A stretch of 64,000 nucleotides of DNA, from positions 2,666,001 through 2,730,000 of the forward strand of contig NZ_CP034692.1 in NCBI RefSeq assembly GCF_004114375.1. The letters run 5' to 3'. The position numbers and the translations under genes are program-made. The notes under the pieces are model-generated. The model had not been told where the DNA came from and searched no databases. It saw nothing but the letters and a program-made list of their open reading frames with translations. Positions 51,872 to 60,452 of the stretch are shown here, piece after piece (position 1 is the first letter of the stretch; each line of letters starts with the position of its first letter). The DNA comes from Halorubrum sp. BOL3-1. GTDB taxonomy: Archaea > Halobacteriota > Halobacteria > Halobacteriales > Haloferacaceae.

Positions 51872-52948
51872 ATGGACGACACGCGCCGAGCGTTCCTCGA
51901 CGACCTCCTCGCGACGCCGAGCCCCTCGGGCTTCGAGACCGCCGCACAGCGCGTCTGGACCGACTACGTCCGGGAGTTCGCGGACCGAGTCGACACCGAC
52001 GCGTACGGTAACGCCGTCGCGGTCCACGAGGGCGACCCGGACGCGCCGACGGTCGCCGTCACCGGCCACGCCGACGAGATCGGGTTCATCGTCCGCGACG
52101 TGCTCGACGAGGGGTTCCTCCGGATCGCGCGCATCGGCGGCGCCGACCGCACCGTCTCGAAGGGGCAGCACGTCACGGTCCACGCCGACGAGCCGGTACA
52201 GGGGGTCATCGGCCAGACCGCGATCCACCTGCGCGACGGCGACGACGACGAGTACGAGGAGATCGCCGGGCAGTTCGTCGACGTCGGCGCCGAGGACGCC
52301 GCCGAGGCCCGCGACCACGTCGAGGTCGGTGACCCCGTGACCGTCTCGACGGGCGTCCGCGACCTGGTCGGCGACCGGATCGCCGCCCGCGGGGCCGACA
52401 ACCGGGCCGGCGCGTGGGCGGCCGCGGATGGCCTCCGGCGCGCCGCCGAGCGCGACGCCGCCGCCACCGTCTACGCGGTCTCGACCGTCCAAGAGGAGGT
52501 CGGCCTCCGGGGCGCTCGGATGGTCGGGGTCGACCTCGACGACGTCGACGCGTTCGTCGCGGTCGACGTCACGCACGCCACCGACACCCCGGACGTCGAC
52601 CGCGAGCGGCGCGGCCCGGTCGAACTCGGCGCCGGTCCCGTGATCGGGCGCGGCAGCGCGAACCACCCGGTCCTCGTCGACCTCGCGCGCGACGCGGCCG
52701 AGACCGCGGGCGTCGATGTCCAGCTCCAAGCGGCCGGCACCCGGACCGGCACCGACGCGGACGCGTTTTACACGAGGCGGGGCGGGGTCCCGGCGCTCAA
52801 CGTCTCGATCCCGAACCGGTACATGCACACGCCGGTCGAGGTGATCGACACGGGCGACCTCGACGCGGTCGCGGACCTCCTCGCCGCGATCGGCGCCGCG
52901 GCGGGCGACGTCGAGTCGGCGTCGGACCCGTTCGCCGTCGATATCTGA
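51872..52948 (+). CDS. M42-family aminopeptidase (FrvX/TET-like)
   Basis: 358 residues. Metal-binding residues sit in AVTGHADEIGFIV, ARGADNRAGAWAA, VSTVQEEVGLRGARM (catalytic Glu and metal Glu), AVDVTHATD and MHTPVEVIDTGDL. The family forms large tetrahedral dodecamers that trim peptides released by the proteasome. Start MDDTRRAFLDDLLATPSPSGFE is the usual N-terminus. The substrate preference (acidic, neutral or basic) is not predictable. Confidence 0.92.
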   Translation: MDDTRRAFLDDLLATPSPSGFETAAQRVWTDYVREFADRVDTDAYGNAVAVHEGDPDAPTVAVTGHADEIGFIVRDVLDEGFLRIARIGGADRTVSKGQHVTVHADEPVQGVIGQTAIHLRDGDDDEYEEIAGQFVDVGAEDAAEARDHVEVGDPVTVSTGVRDLVGDRIAARGADNRAGAWAAADGLRRAAERDAAATVYAVSTVQEEVGLRGARMVGVDLDDVDAFVAVDVTHATDTPDVDRERRGPVELGAGPVIGRGSANHPVLVDLARDAAETAGVDVQLQAAGTRTGTDADAFYTRRGGVPALNVSIPNRYMHTPVEVIDTGDLDAVADLLAAIGAAAGDVESASDPFAVDI

Positions 52949-53129
52949 CTCGCTCGCTCGTGGCGTCCGACTCGTTCGCCCGTGACAGCCGACGCAGTCA
53001 CCGTCGCCGCCCGCTCCGAGATCCCGCGATCTCGGTCCGTTCACCACGACAAACCGGGGCACGGCGGCGTCGAAACGGAACTGTTTTACAATCTGCTTTC
53101 ATACCGTAGGTTGCGTCGAAAAGAAGTGT

Positions 53130-53204
53130 GCTCTGGTGGTGTAGTCCGGCCAATCATATCACCCTCTCACGGTGATGACCTGGGTTCAAATCCCAGCCGG
53201 AGCA
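53130..53204 (+). tRNA. tRNA-Glu (anticodon CTC)
   Basis: 75 bases folding as a complete cloverleaf: acceptor GCTCTGG (53130-53136) with CCGGAGC (53197-53203), discriminator A at 53204; D-arm GTAGTCCGGCC; anticodon stem TCACC/GGTGA with loop CTCTCAC giving CTC; T-arm CTGGG-TTCAAAT-CCCAG. The 3' CCA is not encoded. No intron is present. Confidence 0.95.
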
Positions 53205-53394
53205 TTTCTCGAACGAAGCGAGAGAAGTCGACGATAGCCGATTGCTCCCTCTCAGTCGCGGTTGACCGACTCTGTTGAAGCCCTTTTCAGATACGATGTG
53301 GGCTGAAACACCCGATCGCTGAAAAGTGCTTGTCGGACGGGTGTTTTGTGTCTCGTGTTGGCGATAAGAATGGAGTCACCACTGGCGTAGTGAC
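53205..53394. other. Intergenic region between tRNA-Glu and element copy E
   Basis: 190 bases. It holds the 77-base motif at 53274-53350 that is also found next to copy F. No gene is supported. Confidence 0.5.
53274..53350. repeat. Short motif shared with copy F flank, first copy
   Basis: GTTGAAGCCC...GGGCTGAAAC...CGCTGAAAAGTGCTTGTCGGACGGGTG. The blocks GTTGAA, CTGAAAC, GCTGAA and GTGCTTGT occur in the same order and spacing at 58235-58312, each time 40-50 bases from the 3' tail of an element copy. It may be part of the element or a relic of an insertion sequence end. Confidence 0.5.
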
Positions 53395-53709
53395 CACTCC
53401 CGAAGCCCCAGCCGCGAGGGCTCGCGCGCCTCGTTGTGCGCCTCGCTCAGTCGCTCCGCCCCTTCGTTGCGGTGTTGCGACGGCGAAGCCGCCGGCTGCC
53501 CGTGGCGCGTCGCGCCACGCTGCTTACTCCGGCGTGCTTCGCCCTCGCGACTGCCCCTTCGAGTCCCGCCCCGCACAGCACCGCAGCCTCACGCCTCCCC
53601 AGCCTCGTCGGCCTCACTCCGCTTCGCTCCGGTCGGCCGACTCCCTCACGCGGCGCTGTCTCGCGGTCGCCACGGGCGACCGCTCGCAGGCGCGCGCCAC
53701 CGCACCACC
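53395..53709 (-). repeat. Dispersed structured element, copy E
   Basis: Reverse-strand copy, the longest P3 domain. Head GTGCGGTGGCGCGCGCC; cap GCGGTCGCC-cgtg-GGCGACCGC as in copy D; P1 is imperfect. P2 pairs GTCGGCC with GGCCGAC. The core GGGACTCGAAGGGGCAG and tail CTCGCGGCTGGGGCTTCGGGAGTG are intact. The P3 domain carries CACCGCAACGAAGGGG and GCGACTGAGCGAGG, blocks also seen in C, D and F. Confidence 0.78.
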
Positions 53710-53943
53710 GATCACTTGATTATTCCCTGTACTGAGCGATTAGAGACGTGGAAATATCAAGTTCTGAGAGTTTCGACAAAGCCGGTCGATCCGGTACCGG
53801 GCTTCGGGCGCGTCGGTGACGTTCTCCGCCTCGTGGGCGCCCGGCGGATACGTCCGTCCTGATCGGGACGAACTGAGCGCGGTAGCGGCAGGTGTTGAGA
53901 CGGCGAGACGTGTTTTTTAGATGACGATGCGTGAAAAGTTCTC
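53710..53943. other. Intergenic region before the DUF302 gene
   Basis: 234 bases with no gene I can support. The only notable sequence is GTTTTTTAG near 53910, possibly a promoter or terminator element for the next gene. Confidence 0.4.
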
Positions 53944-54411
53944 ATGAGCGACGCCGCGTTCCCCGCGCCGACCGCCGACGAGGCGCTCCACACGACCGTC
54001 GATCTCCCGTTCGAAGACGCGGTGCCGTTCGTCCAGCTCGAACACGAGCTGGCGGACTTCGAGACGGTGCGCGTCACGCGGCTCGACGAGATGATCGAGG
54101 GGATGCTCGGCCGCGACGACGCCGAGCGGACGGCGCTGATCGTCGTCTGTCACCCCGAGATCGCGTACGACGCGCTGCGTATCGACCCCACGCTGGCGGG
54201 GATGCTGCCCTGTACGACCGCCGTGTACGAGCGCGCGGACGACGATCGCGTCCACGTCCACCACGCGTCGGCGACGAAGGCGATCCGGGACCTCGGCTGC
54301 GCGTCGGCGGCGGGAGTCGACGAGGACGCCGTCGAGGCCCTCGTGACGAAGACCGGCGAGCTGATGGCGGTCGTGTGGGAGAACATCGAGACGCACGGGC
54401 GAGATGGCTGA
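53944..54411 (+). CDS. DUF302 protein
   Basis: 155 residues. Family pattern: HTTVDLPFEDAVPFVQLEHELADFETVRVTRLDEMIEGMLGRDDAERTALIVVCHPEIAYDALRIDPTLAGMLPCTTAVYERADDDRVHVHHAS. DUF302 proteins are single-domain, widespread, and of unknown role, seen near sulfur and metal genes. The two Cys (VVCHPE, MLPCTT) could matter. A TATA-like GTTTTTTAG precedes it by about 30 bases. Confidence 0.88.
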   Translation: MSDAAFPAPTADEALHTTVDLPFEDAVPFVQLEHELADFETVRVTRLDEMIEGMLGRDDAERTALIVVCHPEIAYDALRIDPTLAGMLPCTTAVYERADDDRVHVHHASATKAIRDLGCASAAGVDEDAVEALVTKTGELMAVVWENIETHGRDG

Positions 54412-54459
54412 GACGCCGCCGCCGACCGCCGGGCCTCTCTCCCGTCCACGGTCGTCGAA

Positions 54460-55725
54460 TCAATCCCGCCGTCGCCCCGGAGCGAGCGGCTCCCGGAGCC
54501 GCCACCCGTCGCTCGTCGGGTTGAGGCGGTGCGGCTCGGCGCCGCGCTCGGCGAGGACTCCGGCGTGAAACAGTAACGCCTTCAGCTGGAAGACGGTCGG
54601 AGCGTGGTACACCTCGCCGTCCGCGAGCGCGTCGCGCCGGAGGTCGCCGTCGGCGCCGAGGACCCGCGAGCGTGCGGCCTCGGTGCCGCGGACGAACAGC
54701 TCGACCGCGAACGCCGGGTGCTGGACGTGGAGCCACTCGACGAGGTCGACGAGCGAGGGGCGTTCGATCCCCTCGTCGGCCATCGCCTGGAGCTCCGTCA
54801 CGAGCAGCCGGGTCGCGGGGTACGCCCAGACGACGCGGCGGGTCACGAGCCCCCAGTCGGGGGCGACCTCGCAGAACCGCTTCCGGGAGCGCTTCCACGC
54901 CTCGAAGGCCTCCAGGGCCGCGGCCGCGGAGCCGTCGCGGTCGAGCGCGAACCGCACCACATCCCCGCCGAGCGCCGTGAGTGACGCGCCCCCGTCCGGC
55001 GCCTCGTCGATCAGCCCGAGGAACGCGGCGCCCGTCCGCGCGGCGTCCGTAGCGCCGACGACGTGGTCCGCCATCGCGTCGGCGGTCGACCCTTCGCGGT
55101 AGACCGCGACCGGATACGCGAGGTAGTTCTTCGGGTGGTTCAGCCCGAACGACCGGTCCGCGACGCCCCGCGCGGTCGCCTGGAACCGGATCGCCGTCGC
55201 CTCGTCCGCCGTCCGATTGCCGACGACGCGCGGCGCCTCCATCGCCGTCACCGCGCCGTCCGCGTCGACGCCGAGGACGCCGACGTTCAGCTCTCGGGCG
55301 AGTGCTCGATCCGACTGCGAGACGGCCTCGACCGGCGCCGAGACGAACGCCGCGTTCGCCTCGCCCAGCCGGTCGTGCGCCTGGACGACCCCCCGCTCGA
55401 CGTCGACGGGGGCGTTCCGGGCGTACCCCTTCGCTTCGACGGCGACGAGCGGCGGACCCGCTCCGAGTCGGTCGACGGCGAGGAGGTCGGCGTCGAGCGA
55501 CCGCACGCCGACGAGGTCCGGGTAGCCGGTCCCGACCCGGACGTGGTTGAACGGCGCGAGCGAGTCGCGGACCGCCGGCGGGATCGGCTCGCCGGCGAGC
55601 CACTCGTCGGCCGCGAACTGCGTGTCCGTCACCGCGTAGGCGTCCGCCTCGTCGCCGTCGGGGAACAGGCGCCGCTTGGCGTGGGCGAGTACTTCCGGCT
55701 CCGAGAGGGACGCCGCGCTGCTCAT
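54460..55725 (-). CDS. PD-(D/E)XK nuclease-like hypothetical protein
   Basis: 421 residues. The motif VGTGYPDLVGVRSLD...LVAVEAKGYARN places Asp70, Glu97 and Lys99 in the PD-(D/E)XK nuclease spacing, so the first half probably folds as a restriction-endonuclease-like nuclease. The second half is helical (AALEAFEAWKRSRKRFCEVAPDWGLVTRRVVWAYP) and ends in a small winged-helix-like part (FQLKALLFHAGVLAERGAEPHRLNPTSDGWRLREPL). It is divergent from the XPD-like helicase with 103 bases between. A DNA-repair or defence role is possible but inferred. Confidence 0.72.
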   Translation of the reverse strand: MSSAASLSEPEVLAHAKRRLFPDGDEADAYAVTDTQFAADEWLAGEPIPPAVRDSLAPFNHVRVGTGYPDLVGVRSLDADLLAVDRLGAGPPLVAVEAKGYARNAPVDVERGVVQAHDRLGEANAAFVSAPVEAVSQSDRALARELNVGVLGVDADGAVTAMEAPRVVGNRTADEATAIRFQATARGVADRSFGLNHPKNYLAYPVAVYREGSTADAMADHVVGATDAARTGAAFLGLIDEAPDGGASLTALGGDVVRFALDRDGSAAAALEAFEAWKRSRKRFCEVAPDWGLVTRRVVWAYPATRLLVTELQAMADEGIERPSLVDLVEWLHVQHPAFAVELFVRGTEAARSRVLGADGDLRRDALADGEVYHAPTVFQLKALLFHAGVLAERGAEPHRLNPTSDGWRLREPLAPGRRRD

Positions 55726-55828
55726 GGGCGACGATCGCCGGGACGCGGCATGAAGGTTCGGGCGGGGGAACCGTCGCGCGAGCGAGGGTAAGCGAGGGTT
55801 TATCTCCGCCAGCGCGCCAGGGCGTCGT

Positions 55829-57697
55829 GTGGACCCGAGCCGGATCCCCGACGAGTTCCCCGCGCCGAGCTACCGCGGGGCGCAGGAGCAGGCGCTCGCG
55901 GACATCCGCGACGCGTTCGCCGCGGGCAACGAGGTCGTCCTGGTGCGCGCGCCGACGGGCAGCGGCAAGTCGCTGCTCGCCCGGGCGATCATGGGCGCGT
56001 CGGCCACCGTCGACGAGACCGCACCCAGCGAGGCGACCGGCGCCTACTACACGACCCCGCAGGTGTCGCAGATCGACGACGTCGAGTCCGACGACCTCCT
56101 CGACGACCTGGCGGTGATCCGCGGGAAGTCGAACTACGACTGCGTGCTGCCGGGCGAACACGACACGCCGGTGAACCGCGCGCCCTGCGCCCGCCAGCAG
56201 GGGTTCGACTGCTCGATCAGACACCGGTGTCCGTACTTCTCCGACCGCGCGATCGCCTCCGGGAACCGCTTCGCGGCGATGACCTTGGCATACTTCATGC
56301 GCACCGCCGGCTCCGAGGTGTTCCGGAAGCGGGACGTGGTCGTGATCGACGAGGCGCACGGGCTCGCGGAGTGGGCCGAGATGTACGCGACCATCGAGTG
56401 TTCCCCCGAGCGCGTCCCGGTGTGGGACGACGTGGGCGTTCCCGACGTTGAGGCCGACGCCGCCCCCGATGAAGATGCGGTCGACCGGACCGCGCGGTTC
56501 GTCGAGAGCCTCCGCGACGTGGCGATCCGCGCGAAAGACGAGCTGGTGGGCCGTCCGGAACTCGACCGCGAGGAGGTCGCCCGCCGCGACCGGCTCCAGG
56601 AGCTGATAAGCGAGCTCGGCTGGTTCCTCGAAGACTACCGCGACCCGGAGTCTCCGACCTCGTGGGTCGTCGACCAGCCGGGCGGCGCGGGGACGGCGGT
56701 CGAGATCAAGCCGCTCGACCCGGCGCGGTACCTCCGCCACACCGTCTGGGACCGCGGGAACCGGTTCGCGCTGCTCTCGGCGACGATCCTCTCGAAGGAG
56801 GCGTTCTGCCGCGGCGTCGGGCTCGACCCCGCCGACGTCGCCCTCGTCGACGTCGAGCACACGTTCCCGCTCGGAAGCCGCCCGCTCTACGACGTGACGC
56901 AGGGACCGATGACCTACGAACACCGCGACGAGACGGTCCCGGAGATCGCCCGACTCATCGCTCGACTGATGGCCGAACACCGCGACGAGAAGGGGCTGAT
57001 CCACGCGCACTCGTACGACATCGCCGAGCGACTCACAGAGCGCCTCGGGGAGTTCGGCGTCGCCGCGCGCGTCAGGCGCCACGACCGAGAGAACCGCGAC
57101 GCGGAACTGGAGGCGTGGAAGGCGAGTTCGGACCCGGAGGTGTTCGTCTCCGTGAAGATGGAAGAGGCACTGGACCTGAACGGCGACCTCTGTCGCTGGC
57201 AGGTGGTGTGTAAGGCGCCGTACCGGAACACGAACGACTCGCGGGTCGCCCGCCGGTTGGCGGACGGCCAGTGGGCCTGGTATCACCGTACCGCGCTGCG
57301 CACCGTGATTCAGGCGTGCGGACGGGTCGTCCGCGCCCCGGACGACCACGGCGCGACGTACCTCGCGGACGACTCCCTGCTCGACCTCTTCGAGCGCGCC
57401 GAGGCCGACACACCCCCGTGGTTCCGCGACCAGGTCGACGCGATGACGACCCCGTCGCTGCCGGCGTTCGACTCGGCGGCCGCGCTCGCCGGGATCGACG
57501 CGGAGCCCGCGAACGGCGCGGGCTCGGGGCGGCGGCGGAGCCGTCTGTCGGGGGACTCGGACGACGACGCCGGTCGCGGTGCCGACCCGCCCGCCGACAG
57601 CGGGACGACGGGCGAAGAATCGGTTCGTACCCGCTCCGAGCGGGACGCGGACCGTCGGCAGAACCACCCGCTTTCGGACGTGTGGGGCGACGGCTGA
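55829..57697 (+). CDS. XPD/Rad3-like Fe-S helicase
   Basis: 622 residues from GTG 55829, with TATA GTTTATC (55798-55804) 25-31 bases upstream. Walker A APTGSGKS (41-48), DEAH box VVIDEAHGLAE (174-177), and the four Fe-S cysteines C105, C120, C128, C134 mark an XPD-family superfamily 2 helicase. Motif VI is IQACGRVVRAPDD and Ser-Ala-Thr follows in LLSATIL. It would unwind DNA 5'-3'. The C-terminal 80 residues are acidic and disordered. Confidence 0.93.
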   Translation: MDPSRIPDEFPAPSYRGAQEQALADIRDAFAAGNEVVLVRAPTGSGKSLLARAIMGASATVDETAPSEATGAYYTTPQVSQIDDVESDDLLDDLAVIRGKSNYDCVLPGEHDTPVNRAPCARQQGFDCSIRHRCPYFSDRAIASGNRFAAMTLAYFMRTAGSEVFRKRDVVVIDEAHGLAEWAEMYATIECSPERVPVWDDVGVPDVEADAAPDEDAVDRTARFVESLRDVAIRAKDELVGRPELDREEVARRDRLQELISELGWFLEDYRDPESPTSWVVDQPGGAGTAVEIKPLDPARYLRHTVWDRGNRFALLSATILSKEAFCRGVGLDPADVALVDVEHTFPLGSRPLYDVTQGPMTYEHRDETVPEIARLIARLMAEHRDEKGLIHAHSYDIAERLTERLGEFGVAARVRRHDRENRDAELEAWKASSDPEVFVSVKMEEALDLNGDLCRWQVVCKAPYRNTNDSRVARRLADGQWAWYHRTALRTVIQACGRVVRAPDDHGATYLADDSLLDLFERAEADTPPWFRDQVDAMTTPSLPAFDSAAALAGIDAEPANGAGSGRRRSRLSGDSDDDAGRGADPPADSGTTGEESVRTRSERDADRRQNHPLSDVWGDG

Positions 57698-57714
57698 CCG
57701 TATTCGAGGGGGCG

Positions 57715-57798
57715 CTACAGTAGCGAGACGCCGTAGGCGACCATGGAGCTCACCATGAGAAACGCGAAGAACAGCGCCATGACCTGTTGCCTGTCCAT
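57715..57798 (-). CDS. Tiny one-helix membrane protein, 27 residues
   Basis: ATG 57798 to TAG 57715-57717, product MDRQQVMALFFAFLMVSSMV plus seven more residues. One hydrophobic helix spans nearly all of it. A reverse-strand TATA GTTATAGT (57821-57828) lies 23-30 bases upstream, which is the expected leaderless spacing and the main support for the gene. The sequence is similar, from memory, to a small conserved peptide in other haloarchaea. Function unknown. Confidence 0.6.
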   Translation of the reverse strand: MDRQQVMALFFAFLMVSSMVAYGVSLL

Positions 57799-57967
57799 GT
57801 CGCCGTGTCGACCGCAGAAGACTATAACTCCTGCGGGCGAGGAGCGGTGAGATGCGTCACTATTAGGATCACCGTATCGATCATCCGTCAATATATATCG
57901 TATAAGGTGTATCAGGACCCTCAATGAATTAGTAACCTTCATAACCCCTCACCCAACTACTGCGTGT
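57799..57967. other. Divergent AT-rich promoter region
   Basis: 169 bases with TATA-like sequences for both neighbours: GTTATAGT on the reverse strand and CTTCATAACC near 57938 for the forward gene, plus AATATATATCGTATAAGG at 57886-57905 that may be a further promoter. Confidence 0.5.
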
Positions 57968-58159
57968 ATGGCCACGAACGGGCTGTCGAGTGCGCTGACG
58001 CTGTACGGTGCGCGAACCCTGACCCTGTCGCAGGCGGCCGCGCAGGCGGGGCTCAGCGAGGCCGAGTTCATCGAGCAACTCGAACGCCGCGGTATCGAGG
58101 TAACCGAGTCCGAGCGCGCCGCGGCGCTCGGTAGCGAACAGCCCGCTCGCGCCGACTAA
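57968..58159 (+). CDS. Small UPF0175-like protein
   Basis: 63 residues from ATG 57968. SALTLYGARTLTLSQAAAQAGLSEAEFIEQLERRGIEV is a helix-turn-helix-like segment found in the UPF0175 group, often small DNA-binding or antitoxin-like proteins. No toxin gene is adjacent. The TATA-like CTTCATAACC lies 22-30 bases upstream. Confidence 0.7.
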   Translation: MATNGLSSALTLYGARTLTLSQAAAQAGLSEAEFIEQLERRGIEVTESERAAALGSEQPARAD

Positions 58160-58349
58160 TCTATCACGCCCTCGGCCGCGATCCGGATCTCTGATCGAGA
58201 CGCGAGAACGCCACGGACGATCGATTTTTGATTTGTTGAAATCCTACGCCTCAGCGCTGTTCCCGCCTGAAACGGTTTGTAGCTGAAGCGTGCTTGTAGG
58301 ATACTTATTTCAGAGAGGATGTGGTGTTGAGAACGCGGTCATCGTCGAC
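58160..58349. other. Intergenic region before element copy F
   Basis: 190 bases. It contains the second copy of the flank motif (58235-58312) and no supported gene. Confidence 0.5.
58235..58312. repeat. Short motif shared with copy E flank, second copy
   Basis: GTTGAAATCCTAC...CCTGAAAC...AGCTGAAGCGTGCTTGTAGGATACTTA. The inner ATCCTAC and GTAGGAT form an inverted pair. It shares ordered blocks with 53274-53350 and lies about 40 bases from the tail of copy F. Confidence 0.5.
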
Positions 58350-58660
58350 GCGGTGGACACTTCCGAAGCCCCAGCCGCGAGGCGGGGGGACGCTCGGTGC
58401 GGTCCTCAGTCGCTCGCGTTACTCGCTCCTTGCGGTCCTGCCGTCGCCTCTCTCCGCCTCGCGGCAGCGAGAATCGAAGATTCTCTGGCAGCCGGCGCGC
58501 AGCGCCGGCGACTGCCCCTTCGAGTCCCACCCCGGCACAGCGACCGTACCCCACGCCTCCCCGGCCTCGTCGGTTACCCTCCGCTCCGCTCCGGATAACC
58601 GACTCCCTCGCGCGCGCTCCTCGCGCCCTGTTGGGCGCTCGCAGGCACGCGCCACAGCAT
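58350..58660 (-). repeat. Dispersed structured element, copy F
   Basis: Reverse-strand copy. P1 pairs GCGCGTGC with GCGCGCGC using one G-U pair; cap GCGCCC-aaca-GGGCGC. P2 pairs GTCGGTTA with TAACCGAC, the most different arm sequence of the six yet still perfect. The core GGGACTCGAAGGGGCAG is intact. Like copy A it has an insert (CAGAGAATCTTCGATTCTCG region) before P3. The tail is CTCGCGGCTGGGGCTTCGG. Confidence 0.8.
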
Positions 58661-58825
58661 CGATCCGGAAGAAAGAGCGCCACGCCACCTGTATAACCGA
58701 TCCGCATTTCACCGCCTCACCGATTGCGAGCCGCGGTCCGTTCGCGCTCGCGGATCTCAACGCGCTTGCGGATCTCAGCGAAGCCCGATTCCTCGCCTCT
58801 CGGGGCGTCCCGACCGTGTGGATGG
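58661..58825. other. Intergenic region between element F and the nmd3 gene
   Basis: 165 bases downstream of nmd3 on its strand. It contains a GCGCTCGCGGATCTCAACGC-like direct repeat (CGCGGATCTCA and TGCGGATCTCA). Nothing else stands out. Confidence 0.4.
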
Positions 58826-59971
58826 TCAGTTCGGCTCTGGACTCCCCGTCAACACCGGGACTTCGCTCCCGTCCGGCACGAGGTGGACCGCTCCGTCGTG
58901 TTCGAACGCGAGGACCTCGTCCGCGTCGTCGTCGACGAACGCCGGGTTCGGCACGGTCTTCGCCTCGTAGGTGACCGGATCGAGTACCTGGATCGCGTTC
59001 TCGTCTTCCACCGTCACCACCGTCGTCTCCGCGGCGTCGTCGCGGGTGCCGAGCCGGGTCGCGTCCGGGGCCGCCGCGTCCTCGAACTCGGAGGTGTACT
59101 CCTCGCCCGTGGCGAGGCGAACGCCCCGAAGTCGGCCGGAGACGCTCGTGACGAGCACCGGGGCGTCGCCGTCCTCGGGGTCTATGATCTCTCCTTCGGC
59201 GTAACGCGGGAGCCGGACCGCGAACGTGACGCGGTACACCTCGTTGCCGTCGCCGTCCTCGGTGACGAGCGTCGGGTACGACTCGAAGCTCCCGCCGAGC
59301 GCCTCCGTGATTCGGGTCGCGACGTTCTGCGCGAGGCGGTTCGACGAGAGCTTGACGTTCGGCCCGTCGTCGGTCTCTACCACCTCCGTGACGAACGCCT
59401 CGCGGTCGCCGTCGGCCTCTTGGTCCGCCACGTACGACTCCGCGATGTCGAGCGCCTCCGCGCGCTCCGCGGGCGTGAGGTCGCGCTCGTCCGCGCGCAC
59501 CTGTACGATCCCGGCGTAGTAGCCGCCGGCGATCCGCCCGCACCGGTCGCACGTCCCCCGCGAGATCTTGACCGGAACCGTCACATCCGCGGAGCGCAGC
59601 GTGCCGCGGACGACGCCCGAGAAGTGGCAGTGCATCCGGACGTTGTTCTCGTCGACCTGCTCCGGCTCGACGCCCCACTCGACGTCGGTCGCGTCGACGT
59701 GGACCCCGAGCGCCTCCGCGACCTCGTCGACGGCGACGTCGGTGTAGTCGCGCGCGCCGACGTCGCGCCACGACTCGCCGCGGCGGACCGCGCCGCAGCC
59801 GGAACAGACCAGCACCTCGATCCGGTCGGGGGCGTCGACCAGGTCGAAGTCCTCGAAGTAGCAGTCGTCACAGAGCAGCGCGTCTCGCCCGCGCGGCTCG
59901 CCCGGGAGGGGGTCGCGCCGCTCGGGGACCGGATCGCCGCAGCGCGGACAGAACTCTCGCGACTCGCTCAT
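58826..59971 (-). CDS. NMD3-family ribosome-associated protein
   Basis: 381 residues. The N-terminal zinc part has [38 protein letters not shown] and [15 protein letters not shown], the Cys pairs of NMD3 proteins. In eukaryotes NMD3 helps export and mature the 60S subunit; the archaeal form, without the C-terminal export part, likely binds the large subunit or ribosomal RNA. The C-terminus is two small beta domains ([18 protein letters not shown]). Confidence 0.92.
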   Translation of the reverse strand: MSESREFCPRCGDPVPERRDPLPGEPRGRDALLCDDCYFEDFDLVDAPDRIEVLVCSGCGAVRRGESWRDVGARDYTDVAVDEVAEALGVHVDATDVEWGVEPEQVDENNVRMHCHFSGVVRGTLRSADVTVPVKISRGTCDRCGRIAGGYYAGIVQVRADERDLTPAERAEALDIAESYVADQEADGDREAFVTEVVETDDGPNVKLSSNRLAQNVATRITEALGGSFESYPTLVTEDGDGNEVYRVTFAVRLPRYAEGEIIDPEDGDAPVLVTSVSGRLRGVRLATGEEYTSEFEDAAAPDATRLGTRDDAAETTVVTVEDENAIQVLDPVTYEAKTVPNPAFVDDDADEVLAFEHDGAVHLVPDGSEVPVLTGSPEPN

Positions 59972-60095
59972 TGCCCGCGGCTACGCCGAGGAGGCGTTTA
60001 AGCGGCGCGGACCGGCTTCGCTCGGGACCGTCGACCCGGCGTTTCGGCCCGATCCCTCCGAAATCGTTTTTCGCGCGGACCGAGAACGGGCACGT

Positions 60096-60452
60096 ATGAG
60101 CGAGAACCCCGACGACGAACGGCTCGAAGAACTGCGAGAAAAAAAGATGGAGCAGCTCCGCGAGCGCGAGCAGGGCGGCGGTGGGGCGGACGCCGAGGCC
60201 CAGCAGGGGGCCCAGAAGCGCGCCGAGGCCCAGCAGGAGGCCGTGCTCAAGCAGCACCTCACGGACGGCGCGCGCCAGCGCCTCAACGCGGTCGCGATGT
60301 CGAAGCCGGAGTTCGGCGACAAGGTGAAAAAGCAGGTCGCGGCGCTCGCGCAGAGCGGCCGGGTCCAGGGACAGATCGACGAAGACCAGATGCGCGACCT
60401 CCTGAAGGAGCTCCAGCCCGACCAGCAGAGCTTCGACATCCGGCGCCGATAG
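60096..60452 (+). CDS. DNA-binding protein of the PDCD5/TFAR19 family
   Basis: 118 residues. Recognised by [78 protein letters not shown]: an N-terminal helix, then a three-helix bundle. Archaeal PDCD5 proteins bind DNA and appear with ribosomal genes. The GGGGAD linker and Gln-rich stretch are haloarchaeal. It directly precedes the PP-loop gene. Confidence 0.93.
   Translation: MSENPDDERLEELREKKMEQLREREQGGGGADAEAQQGAQKRAEAQQEAVLKQHLTDGARQRLNAVAMSKPEFGDKVKKQVAALAQSGRVQGQIDEDQMRDLLKELQPDQQSFDIRRR

Noticed and set aside
51872..52948. Cellulase annotation for the M42 peptidase
   Set aside because: M42 members were once named endoglucanases, but the metal and Glu motifs are those of aminopeptidases.
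53274..53350. C/D-box guide RNA in the flank motif (CTGA and GATG-like sequences)
   Set aside because: CTGA occurs several times but I cannot place a C box, a D box and a C'/D' pair at the right distances in both copies.
54074..57667. A reverse-strand open frame of 1197 codons across the nuclease, helicase and DUF302 genes
   Set aside because: Its C-terminal and N-terminal parts have arginine-rich, low-complexity composition and it runs antisense to the clearly coding helicase. High G+C removes stops in antisense frames, so length alone means little.
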